From Hemileia vastatrix (lineage: Eukaryota; Basidiomycota; Pucciniomycetes; Pucciniales; Zaghouaniaceae), in the NCBI GenBank assembly GCA_030280995.1, contig JASXTE010000005.1, positions 36,908,203-36,972,202 of the forward strand: DNA of 64,000 bases, given 5' to 3'. The position numbers and the translations under genes are program-made. Shown piece by piece: positions 34,191 through 42,983 of this stretch (within the stretch, counting starts at the first letter, position 1; each line of letters starts with the position of its first letter). Under the pieces are notes generated by a model. It was not told the DNA's origin, did no database searches, and worked only from the letters and a program-made list of their open reading frames with translations.

Positions 34191-35727
34191 ATGCCTTGTC
34201 ATCATAGATCTTCTCAAAGGCAGCCTTCCCCCAGTCGTTCTTTAACTGCACTACTCCCTCTTTCCCCCTCTCAGCTGAGAAATCAAAGACCATGCAATTA
34301 AAAAAAGATTATTATCTCATTCTTATCAACTAGCTGAAAACTAAATCTAACTATGATTCTTGTTTTGGTGCTGAAAATGCAGCTAAAGTAGGACGTCCCC
34401 CTGCATCAAAAGTTAATGGTTATCTAATAATGGCCAATGAATTAAGGGATAAGACCAAGGGAAGGATTGATTTTTTACCTAAACAGATGTCTGAATGCTT
34501 CAAGCATTACCCAGCCAAATACAAGAAGGGAAAGACTCTTATATCTTCCACTGGTTTTGGTATTACTGACATTGATATCAGTAAGGGCATCAAATCTATA
34601 GATGATAAACTTGATTCTGTATGTCCTTACTTTAAAGTGATGGATGCTATTTTTAGAGAGTGGGCTGATGTTAATCCTGCAAAAATGTTGGATGGTGAAG
34701 ATACTATCTCTGAACATGATGTCAAAACAAGTCTTTTTCCTTCTTGTTGTACTCAAGCTTCCCCTTATTTAACTTCCAAAAATCATTATATCTTTTCAAT
34801 AGGGGGTATCAAAGTTAGAAATCTTCCATTTAAAATTACCTCTTTTTTCCACCAAATCAACCATCATTTTTTAAGGTATGCCATCTTGTGCCCCCAAAAC
34901 ATCTTTTTACTTAGAATTAATGTCATGCTTGTGGCTTTCTTTTTGTGCTGTGAAATACCTTTTAAATAGTTACAAATTTCTAACTTTGATACCCCCTAAT
35001 ATATCCTTATGGCAATATAAATCAACCTGATATAACCCAAGTATGTTTTTTTCTTTTATCTTACCAATTCTTTTTTTATTAACATTTTATTATTTCTAAA
35101 AAGGCTGAAGAGCAAAAACTGGAGTGACAATCAACTGAGCCAGAAGCCAGAGAAAATGATGAGGAGGAAAATATGACCTTGAAAAAAAAGGGAAGGGCTT
35201 CAAGTAGTCTAAATTTCCACTTTAAAAGAAGAGGAAAATGTGATCCTTCATATAAAACCCCTTTTTTTTCTATTGAAGAATTTTCAGAGAAATGTGATGC
35301 TGGTAAGTAATACCATGCCTCTTAATACTTTACTCTGCTTTTTTTTTACTTCTTGTTAATATTTCTTATCACTCTAGAACAAATGGAAGTTGCTAAAGAG
35401 ACTCTAAAGTTTGAAAAGAAAAAATATGAGCTTTCTTTAAGGAGGGATGATAGGGAACAAGACTTGGAGGAGAGGAATTGTGAGCACTCTTTACAGAAGG
35501 ATGATAGGTCACAAGACTCAGAGGAGAAGAAATTTGTGCTAGCTCTTAGTATTGAAAAATCAAAGAAAGAGGAGAAAACACTCAAGCATCAAAAATTAAT
35601 GGAACAGATAAAATTTAAGCATGATCTCAAAGAAAATTCAAAGAAGAAATTTTTTTTAATAGAATGTGTTAAAGCCAATAAATCTTATGAGGAAATTGAA
35701 TGTCTAATGAAATTTTTTAATGACTAG
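34191..35727 (+). pseudogene. Coiled-coil / DNA-binding-like family, copy 2
   Basis: Block 1 (34191-34770) starts MPCHHRSSQRQPSPS and, after breaks (a stop at about 34330), reads NYDSCFGAE ... GRPPASK ... FKHYPAKYKKGK ... SVCPYFKVMDAIF. From memory this resembles a family common in rusts and often found near transposons; no domain name is certain. A MITE sits at 34802-34996. Block 2 (35105-35302) is polar, with a stop after KLE. A GTAAGT ... CTCTAG intron (35303-35377) leads to block 3 (35378-35727), a charged coiled coil with repeats of about 19 residues ending FFLIECVKANKS. It may be the Myb/trihelix-like partner protein that Harbinger elements carry; this is inference. Confidence 0.65.
34802..34996. 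mobile_element. MITE, copy 3 (195 bp)
   Basis: Ends GGGGGTATCAAAGTTAGAAA and the inverse ...TTTCTAACTTTGATACCCCC, flanked by TA (34800-34801 and 34997-34998). It lies in the opposite orientation to copy 2, inside the coiled-coil family gene. Confidence 0.9.
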
Positions 35728-35904
35728 TGTGTTTTATTTATTTCATACTTCAACTATTCTTAATTATTTGTACATAAAATATTGCAATAATTTCCTGTAA
35801 TTCATTACTCTATCCATCATTAGTTGAATTTTTGTATTTTAATTTTAAAAATTCTTTTTTTAATAAAATTTTCATGTCTCATTTTTACATTTTTCAATCC
35901 CTTC
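35728..35904. other. 3' flank of coiled-coil family copy; no gene
   Basis: AT-rich sequence without features. Confidence 0.4.
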
Positions 35905-36305
35905 ATGCATTTTTTTGAAGTAAGGGGTGGGTATCACCAAAATTCTTTCAAGTCAAGAATCTTGAAAGTCTTGTGAAAATCTGGCATTACTAACCCCTGC
36001 ATTTTATAAGCATCACTGAAATTCCTTCAAGTCAAGAATTTTTCAAGTCTTATAAGACATTTTGGCAATACTCCCCCCTGCATTTTATTGAAGTAAGGGA
36101 CAGGTATCACCAAAATTTCAAGTAAAAAATTTTTCAAGTCAGATTTGAAAATTTGGCAATACCCCCCACTGCATTTTATTGAAGTAAAGGGTGGGTATCA
36201 CCCAAATTTTTACAAGTAAAAAATTTTACAAGTCATATTTGAAAATTTGGAAATAACCACACCTGCATTTTATTGAATTAAAGGGTGGGAATCACCAACA
36301 TTTAA
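35905..36305. repeat. Tandem repeat, about 4 units of about 90 bp
   Basis: Each unit starts around CTGCATTTTATTGAAGTAA, goes on through GGGTGGGTATCACC and two CAAGT-rich stretches, and ends GGCAATACCCCC or close to it. Units diverge by substitutions and small gaps. No coding frame spans it. Confidence 0.8.
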
Positions 36306-36689
36306 TTTAATTACATAAATAAATGTATAAACAACTAATATATATCAATATCCCTACTTTTAAAGTAATAACCATTCCTCTAGCCAAAATGTGCATAGAA
36401 TCTAGAAACAAATGTTTGGGACTTTCCACAAGTGCAGGCCAAGGAACCTCATGAAACAAATAAATGTTGTCATTATTCCCATTTATACAAAAAAGGGTTG
36501 CTGGCCCAATACTTTATTTTAGGAATTTGAAATATACAAGTTATTTATAAAAAATTTATGGAAAAAATAAGAAATAATTGATGACTCTACTCATCCCCAT
36601 ACTTTTTTGATCTAAATAAAGTTTTTTTATATTTGTTAAATTTACCTTCTTTTTTTACCTTGTTTATTTGATAGATTTAGTTCTGACTG
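36306..36689. other. AT-rich flank of the TET/JBP-like remnant; no gene seen
   Basis: No supported feature. It could include the 3' end of the broken gene described next. Confidence 0.4.
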
Positions 36690-37152
36690 ATTTGAAATGA
36701 ACATCCAAAATGTGTGAACTCTTGACAAGATTCCAAGCCAGGTGGAGCTTTGGTTGTTTGGTGATGATACTGAGAAGAGATCTAAATTGTTTCAATCACA
36801 CCATTTCCCAAACCAAAATCAATCATGCACTGATTTTCTTGAAAATATAAGCCATGTTCTGTGATTTTTGCTGGAGATGGTATTGGTTGGCCAGTTATCA
36901 GATTAATATATGAGAAAATTCCAAAAGTAAGATAATTGGTGTCATTCCTATTGATATGAATCTTGTTTTGGAATCCTGAATGAGTAATAATAAAATTTGA
37001 AAATAAAAGATATTGGTTGCTAATTTCTTCCCATTCCAGGTCACACCAGCTTGGTATTCAAACTTTGGTAGCAATTTGATGATTCTTTTCAAAAGATTTA
37101 TTGCAGATTTTTTTAAGGCAAAGAGCAAGAAAAGTATTAAAAGAAGGTAAGG
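36690..37152 (-). pseudogene. TET/JBP-like 2OG-Fe(II) dioxygenase remnant, C-terminal part
   Basis: On the minus strand, from the Gypsy-B edge: PSFNTFLALCLKK..., then in one frame IPSWCDLEWEEI ... GFQNKIHINRND ... YLTFGIFSYINLITG ... GLYFQENQCMIDFGLGNGV ... QYHHQTTKAPPG ... THFGCSFQIS. This order resembles the double-stranded beta-helix of the fungal TET/JBP-like family: an HxD-type motif before a (Y/F)TFGIF strand, GG/GLYF near the middle, a W-x-x...H-x-T end. Here the HxD Asp is Asn (HIN), a TGA precedes IPSW, and a TAG replaces the Trp of ETIW. It is split from its N-terminal part (57865-58510) by Gypsy-B. Recognition is from memory of the family. Confidence 0.55.
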
Positions 37153-37905
37153 TGTCAGCCAGCTGATTTGAAAGTATTAGTAAATATGATAATAAAAACT
37201 AAGTAAAGGACATCAGTAACTTACAGAGGATTGTTCAGTAGTGACAATGCCCAAAAGAGGGCGTGAACCAATGTCCCAATTACCCTCCAAAGTGGGAAAA
37301 TCCTGGAGTGGGAATAAATTCTAATCATTAAAATTAGTATATATTTCTTTCTCACCTGACGTGGGTTTTTCCCTGGGAAAATACATCACATGAGATGTAT
37401 TGTTCTTTTCTTTTCTATCTTTTTATTTCTTTTTTCTCTGGAAACTTTATATTTGTTTCTCTTGTCATTTTTAGTCTCTTTATTTCCATGTCTTTGTTCT
37501 TTCTCTTTTTCCCCTGATGGGAATTATTTTATGTATCTAGTCTTTCTTGGGTCTATATAAGGGGGGGAAGATTTGGTGGAAATACCATTCCTTTTTACAC
37601 ACATTTATCCAGTTACCAACGTTGCCATCTTTTTTATTACTTTATAAGGTGTTACATTTACATCCTATTATTAGTTATAATTTAAAAGGCCTAAGTTCAA
37701 ATATTTAATTACCGTGTTGTAAGGGTTTCAACAAATAAAATAAAATCTTCTAATTTAAAATCCACATTACTTTAGAAGTCACTACCTCTCAAATAACTAT
37801 TATACTCTAAAATTTTCTATTGATTAGTTATATCACCTTTATATTAACTAATATCTTGTTCAGGGTTACTGTCAAATTACTATACCTCTAGTCCACACCC
37901 TGACA
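37153..37905 (+). repeat. Gypsy-B 5' LTR
   Basis: Identical in length to the 3' LTR. It contains a TATA box TCTATATAAGGGGGG near 37550, which marks the promoter. It starts TGTCAGCCAGCTGATTTG and ends ACACCCTGACA. Confidence 0.95.
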
Positions 37906-38940
37906 ATTGGGGGTCTTTTCCTAAATTGTTGATACTTGTTCTCTTCCTTCATCGCCAGTGGATTCCAGTGGATTTTGCGCTCCATCCCTTCAACGCCGGA
38001 GGATCCTGAACTATAAAGCCATTATCCTCGACACCGACAGTCGCCTGAAGTCATTTGGTCGCCGGCCTAGGTCCTTTGGAAAACCGTCATCGTTGTGAAG
38101 TGGGAGGTGCTCACTTGCAAGTGTTGGAGCTGCCCCGAGGGTTCTTGACAATTGTACCTGGATAGGAGACAAGAAAAGAATAAAAAAATAAAATAAAAGA
38201 CTAGATACAAGAAAAGAAACGTGAGTTAATATTTTATTTTTTTGGTTAGGAGGGTGCTTTAACGGGGAAAGGATTTTCTTACCCTGTTGAACCATGTATC
38301 CAAGTCTCCTTACGAACCTTGAGGTTGTAGGAGCCGATCGTGCAAAAAATTTTTCGGGAGTAGCTGATTGTTTCTTTTTGACACCTGTACTAGGTCTTCA
38401 GCTGAGTGAAACCTGTAGGGAGTAACCAGCAGAGGGAATTACTTACAAGTGATCCCTGGGTTTGGACATTGAAGTGGAGGTTTTTTGAAATAAGCCATCT
38501 ATTTGTAAGTCCCTTCCTTTCTTCTAAAACCACGCCATTGCTATTTACGGTAATACACACTCTATCTTGGCTAGCCTGTTGCAGAAAAGTAGAAACAGTA
38601 TAAAGTGGTAAGCTGTTCAGGGGAAATCAACTAAAAAGTACGATACCTCCTTCTTTTATACTAAAAGTGTGCTCTTACTGATGCAGTGTTATATTTTATT
38701 TTGCTTTACATAGTAAAATAAATTACTGTGATTTCAATAGAGAGTAATATAGTGCTACCTGGTGATAACTTTAAGGAGATACTAGGGACACTAAGACTTG
38801 AAAAAAGTTATATAATTTTTAATCATGAACAATACATTACAACAGTAAGGTGTTTTTCATTGCTTTGATAAAAAATACAAGTATTAAATATATATATATA
38901 TATTTTTTAACAATTTAAAACAATATATTCTAGTATTAAC
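37906..38940 (+). other. Gypsy-B leader
   Basis: About 1 kb between LTR and first ATG. A TGGGGGTC just after the LTR (37908-37915) sits where the primer-binding site should be, but I cannot match it to a tRNA. A minus frame at 38011-38295 is not supported. Confidence 0.6.
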
Positions 38941-38991
38941 ATGGCTGATGCTGGCAGTCCTGACATTTAAATTGATTATGATGAGGGTTCA
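38941..38991 (+). pseudogene. Gypsy-B ORF1, first exon
   Basis: ATG at 38941 (MADAGSPDI, TAA at 38968-38970, then IDYDEGS). The acidic coding runs to 38991 and is followed by GTAAGT, a consensus splice donor. The exon that follows begins at 51059 in the matching frame (DILMEENVD), after the inserted Gypsy-A. Before that insertion the intron would have been 55 nt, a normal fungal size. The stop at codon 10 is a lesion. Confidence 0.6.
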
Positions 38992-39023
38992 GTAAGTCCC
39001 AAATCAATCCTTGATAATGATGG

Positions 39024-40197
39024 TGTGGTAGCCTAAAGTTTAGTACGGCACCTAAATATGTAAATGGAGTTATTACGGCGTGCAAGATTGGCGTTATTAT
39101 TTTTTTATAAAAGGGTTTTATTTAATTTATTTGAGTTTTAAATATGAAGAAATTGGTCACGAGCAAATGCCTACACGAAAACAATTTATTTTAAGGAGAA
39201 AACTTATTTTTACGGTCTGAAAAATTTATAAGTATTAATTCGAGTCACTCAAGAACCTTGGGAAATTTTCCCAGAATTTTTACTATTTTTTCGTATATTT
39301 TTAAATGAATTTTAAAGTTTTATAGAAATATTTACGTTTTCAGAAATTACTTAACTTCAATGAATTTTCACGGGGTAATTAGAGCTGCGCAGACTACGAA
39401 ATTTAGTTTGGTATGTAAAGGGGAAGTAGCTCTATTATGTGTAATTTTTCTAGATTTTTTATTATAGTTTTAAGGTTCTAATTGAGTCTGGAAGTCCGGA
39501 CGGACTCCATTTCGACTCCGTACGGACTCCGCTTTGACTCCGTACGGACTCCGCTTTGACTCCGTACGGACTCCGTTCCGGCTCCGTACGGACTCCGTAC
39601 GGGCTCCGGATTGACTCTGGAAGAGCTCTGGAGGGGAAAACTTAGGCACGTGACTAGGAATACTTAAGCGCTTCTCAAACTCGAAATTGGGGGGGGGACA
39701 GATCATACAGCTTAATCATTAACCACCACAGTCTCATTTTTTATTACTCAACAAATTAAATAAATTTGTAATGCCGTTATAACTTTATATTTTATATATA
39801 ACATTTTAGAAATACTACTCAACAATTAAAATAACACTTCATACAGGGTATCTTTAGAAAGGTCTTCATGGCTGGGACTTGATTATTGCTGTCTCATAAA
39901 AATTCAAATTATTATAAAAACATAAAAGTCAATCTTTTCAGATCTTTCACTGGTACACCTTAATTGTTGTTATCAGTATTTCTTTATCAACAGCCACTTT
40001 CTTTAAATCTCAATAAGCGTTAATTATTTTAGAGTTTCATTATTTTATCAATCAGATTCAAGTAGATTGGTTAGCTTAGTGATTTAGAATTCCCATTTTG
40101 TTATTTTTATTGGAAGGACGGGGTTTTCAGCTAAATCCACATATCTCCTCCGGATTCTGCTTACAGCAAGGCGACTGTAAGAGTTTACCTTACCATA
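39024..40197 (+). repeat. Gypsy-A 5' LTR (1174 bp) with CCGTACGG array
   Basis: A TATA-like TTTTTATAAAAGGG lies near 39105. At about 39480-39610 there is a cluster of GACTCC units, several joined as the palindrome CCGTACGG. The 3' LTR has 44 bp less of this array. The GC content of the array contrasts strongly with the rest of the LTR. Confidence 0.95.
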
Positions 40198-40199
40198 GT

Positions 40200-40216
40200 T
40201 GGTGCCCAACGTGGGG
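40200..40216 (+). other. Gypsy-A primer-binding site
   Basis: TGGTGCCCAACGTGGGG, 17 bp, shared exactly with the minus-strand fragment at 2452-2468. It resembles the complement of the tRNA-Lys(CUU) 3' end known from animals, with one difference at the base before CCA. Confidence 0.85.
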
Positions 40217-40261
40217 TTCGATTTCTCTAGCTTTCTTTAAAGACTTACTTGGATCAAGAAC

Positions 40262-40337
40262 GTTATTAGCCTGCAAGAGGCTTATTTTCTGGAACTCTAA
40301 TTGGATTTTTGTTATTGGCCTGCAAGAGGCTTGTTAT
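40262..40337 (+). repeat. Duplicated leader hairpin in Gypsy-A
   Basis: GTTATTAGCCTGCAAGAGGC and GTTATTGGCCTGCAAGAGGC start at 40262 and 40311. Each can form a stem GCCT/AGGC around the loop GCAAG. Its place between primer-binding site and gag fits a packaging or dimerisation signal; that is inference. Confidence 0.6.
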
Positions 40338-40373
40338 TTTATCGATTGTTAACGCTTTTCATTACTTATTGGG

Positions 40374-42506
40374 ATGTCTTCTTCTGCTGTTGCTTCTGGA
40401 TCTTCTAACCCTCTTACTCCCTCAGTTAGAATTGTTTCTTGGGATGGCCCAAAGTTTGATGGGGAGGAGGTTAAATGGTTCATTAGCAGGTATGAAGCTT
40501 CTGCTGCTGTTGATGGTGCTTCCCATGTGGATATGGTGAAGCAAGTTAGGTTTTTTATTGCTGATAGGGAGGTGGAAAAAGAGGTTATTGCTATGCAGGC
40601 ATTCAAGGACAAGGATTGGGTTAAGCTTTCTAAAGCTATGGTCGATAGATGGGGTGTTGGGTTTACTATGATGGATCTCAATAAAATTGTTGGAGACTGG
40701 CAAGCAAAAGGTGGTGTTTCTTCTATGGCTGACTTCAAAAAGCTCTGTGTTCAGTTTGATGAAGTGGTGGAATATCTCATACTGGTGGACAAGTTAGTGC
40801 ATGAGAACCAAGCAAAAGATTTGTTTTGGACAGCATGTAGCAGGGATATTTGAATGGACGTCTTGAAGGATCTTTCAAGAAAAGATTTGATGAAGGAACT
40901 GCCTAATGGTAAGCAGAAACTGCCGGCTCTGGAGGTTATCAAAGAGAACATTCAGGCCCATCTAAAGTTATTAGCGTTGGACAAATATCAAGAGTCATGC
41001 ACTCAATATGTTAGCAAGGTTAGCGAAGTTTTGGCCGAAAACAACGATATTATGGTCAAAGCCCAGGAGGCCAAGAAGGCTCAAATGGGATTACCTGCTG
41101 CTAAAGTTGAGGGTAATGCAGATAATAAGATGGTCGATCACCTGGCCGATTTAACAAAACAATTAAAAATATTTGTTCAAGAAACCCAGAAGGCCAACAA
41201 GGCCCCAATCGCTTCTTCGTCGACGTCGACTTCTTATCAGTCCAGAGGTTATGAACGTCGAAATTATAATGGCAATAATAACTGTAACCGCTTCCCAGGC
41301 AATGGGAGAAATGGTGGGAATGGTGGTAGTAATTATAGAGGTGGCTATGATGAGCCAAAGGTGTGCTCCTATTGTAATAGGAGAGGGCACAGAGCAACAG
41401 TTTGTTTTGCTCTTGATAAGGATATGGATGCTGGGCGAGTTTTATTTGTTGGTAAAGTTTATAAATTTCCTGATGGTTCGTTCATCAAGCCCAGTGATGG
41501 ACAGTCTCCTTCTGATTTGGTCAGAAGAAGTTTAACGACTGAAAGGAGAGCCAGATTTGAAGAGGTGACGGATGAAGATGTTAATTCCAAGAGTGGCAAA
41601 AATGGTAATGGTAATGGTGGTAAAGCTGACAAGGGCAAGGAGAAAGAGGTCAGTAAAGCCACATTTTCTACTTCTTTTGGTGGTTTAGAGCTGGGGACCG
41701 TTGCCCAGGTGGAGGGTAGCTGTATGGCTGGCGAATACGATGTTAATGCTGCTAGAAGAGCAGCTGCTACTAAGGCGAAGAGTAGCATTCAGAGCCAATT
41801 GAGGGCTAATCCTGGCAAGGCCAATAACAAAGTGAACCCTTACTCTAAGGACAAGAATTCTAGTGCTCAAACTGCCGCCAACAAATTGAACCCTTACTCT
41901 AAGGACGAATTATATAAAATACAGAAGGGGATTGCTGATATGGGGCCCCCTAGTTATGGCAAGTTTGATTTAAATGGTGAGCCTATGCCAGAGGATGATT
42001 CGGATTCTGAGGAGGACGTACCGTTGGCATCTCTACCCAGACCAAGTTTTAGCGGTCCCATCCCAATGGAGGGTGTAAGAAGGACTAGCGATGGATCAGG
42101 ATTAGTGCAAGAAGCTGGTGACGGAGTTAGGGTTATAGAAAGTGAAGATGTTATAATGGGGGGTGAAGATGGCTCGGTTGCACCTCAAGAGGTACCCAGG
42201 GCCAAGGTTGTTAAATCAAAGGTCCAGTATGAGCAGCCAGTAGTTTCTGGTCAAGCTAATGCGATGGACGCAGTTTTGAATAGGGTGAATCAACTGCAGA
42301 TTCCCTTATCTTTGGGGGAGTTATTTACGATTAGTCCGGCGCTTGCTGAAAAGCAAAAGAAGCATTTGATGAGGCGTCGGGTTTCCACTGGAGAGGTGGA
42401 ATATATTTGTGAAAATGCTGAAAAGTTTGGTGAAGATGTAGATACACATTTTTCCGCTCCCCTGGGTTACCTGGTGGTAACTCTAAATGGTAAAGAAGTA
42501 AAGGCC
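40374..42506 (+). pseudogene. Gypsy-A gag
   Basis: Starts at the ATG at 40374 (MSSSAVASGSSN). The capsid-like part has FDGEEVKWFISRYEA ... DRWGVGFTMMDLNK, then a coiled region. A standard CCHC zinc knuckle follows (CSYC-N-RRGH-RATV-C, near 41365-41405), then a long polar tail with NxLNPYSKD repeated. A TGA at 40851-40853 lies in frame; the relative at 465-2365 has TGG there, so it is a point lesion. A TAG at 42507-42509 ends the frame just before the protease motif; the relative has TTG. Gag would form particles and bind the element's RNA through the knuckle. Confidence 0.9.
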
Positions 42507-42509
42507 TAG

Positions 42510-42983
42510 GTCGATTCAGGGTCTCAAATTAATTTAATTTCATTGGAGCAAGCGACGAGTATAGGCTTGCCAATTAAAAGTGGAACTGGGGGAAACCTCA
42601 GAGGTATTGGAGGGCATGCAACAGAGCTGATGGGTACAGCTGAGCATGTCAGGTTAGGCATTGGTGGATCTGTTGGTAAGGTTCACTTTTATGTGGCCAG
42701 AGGAGCAGTCAAAACTGTTCTTGGTGGTCCTTTTTTGATGGATTTTGAGGCCAGGATAGGGTATCAAGCTGGCATGGGGATTAGTTTGGAGATCACCGGT
42801 GAAGATATGCAGAGGTTACATATGCTGTTAGCGCCTCCTGGAGATGAAGGTTGGGAAACACGGCCGGGGATTACTACTCTGTGCCAGTGTTGTGTTTGCA
42901 CCAAGAAGCGGCATATAAAACGGACGGCTTCTGGTGAATTATGTTTGTTGGAAAGGGATGGAAGCCCTCATTTTTTGGGGTAG
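42510..42983 (+). pseudogene. Gypsy-A protease (retropepsin)
   Basis: In the same frame as gag. The active site VDSGSQINLIS comes right after the TAG at 42507. A FLMDFEARIGYQ end follows, with a CQCCVC cluster near 42885. The frame ends at TAG 42981-42983. The -1 frameshift heptamer lies 4 nt before that stop, which would join protease to polymerase. The enzyme would cut the polyprotein. Confidence 0.85.
42971..42977 (+). promoter_or_regulatory. -1 ribosomal frameshift heptamer between protease and pol
   Basis: T TTT TTG in the protease frame (codons TTT, TTG), a canonical X XXY YYZ site. After a -1 slip the reading continues TTT GGG GTA GCA into the open pol frame; without it a TAG follows at 42981. 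The same heptamer stands at the same place in the minus-strand relative (10-16). G-rich sequence follows directly. Conservation in two diverged copies supports it; function is inferred. Confidence 0.65.

Noticed and set aside
39470..39706. Minus-strand frame with RSRNGVRTES repeats (also 50340-50540)
   Set aside because: It follows the LTR repeat array on the wrong strand for the element and changes with array length.
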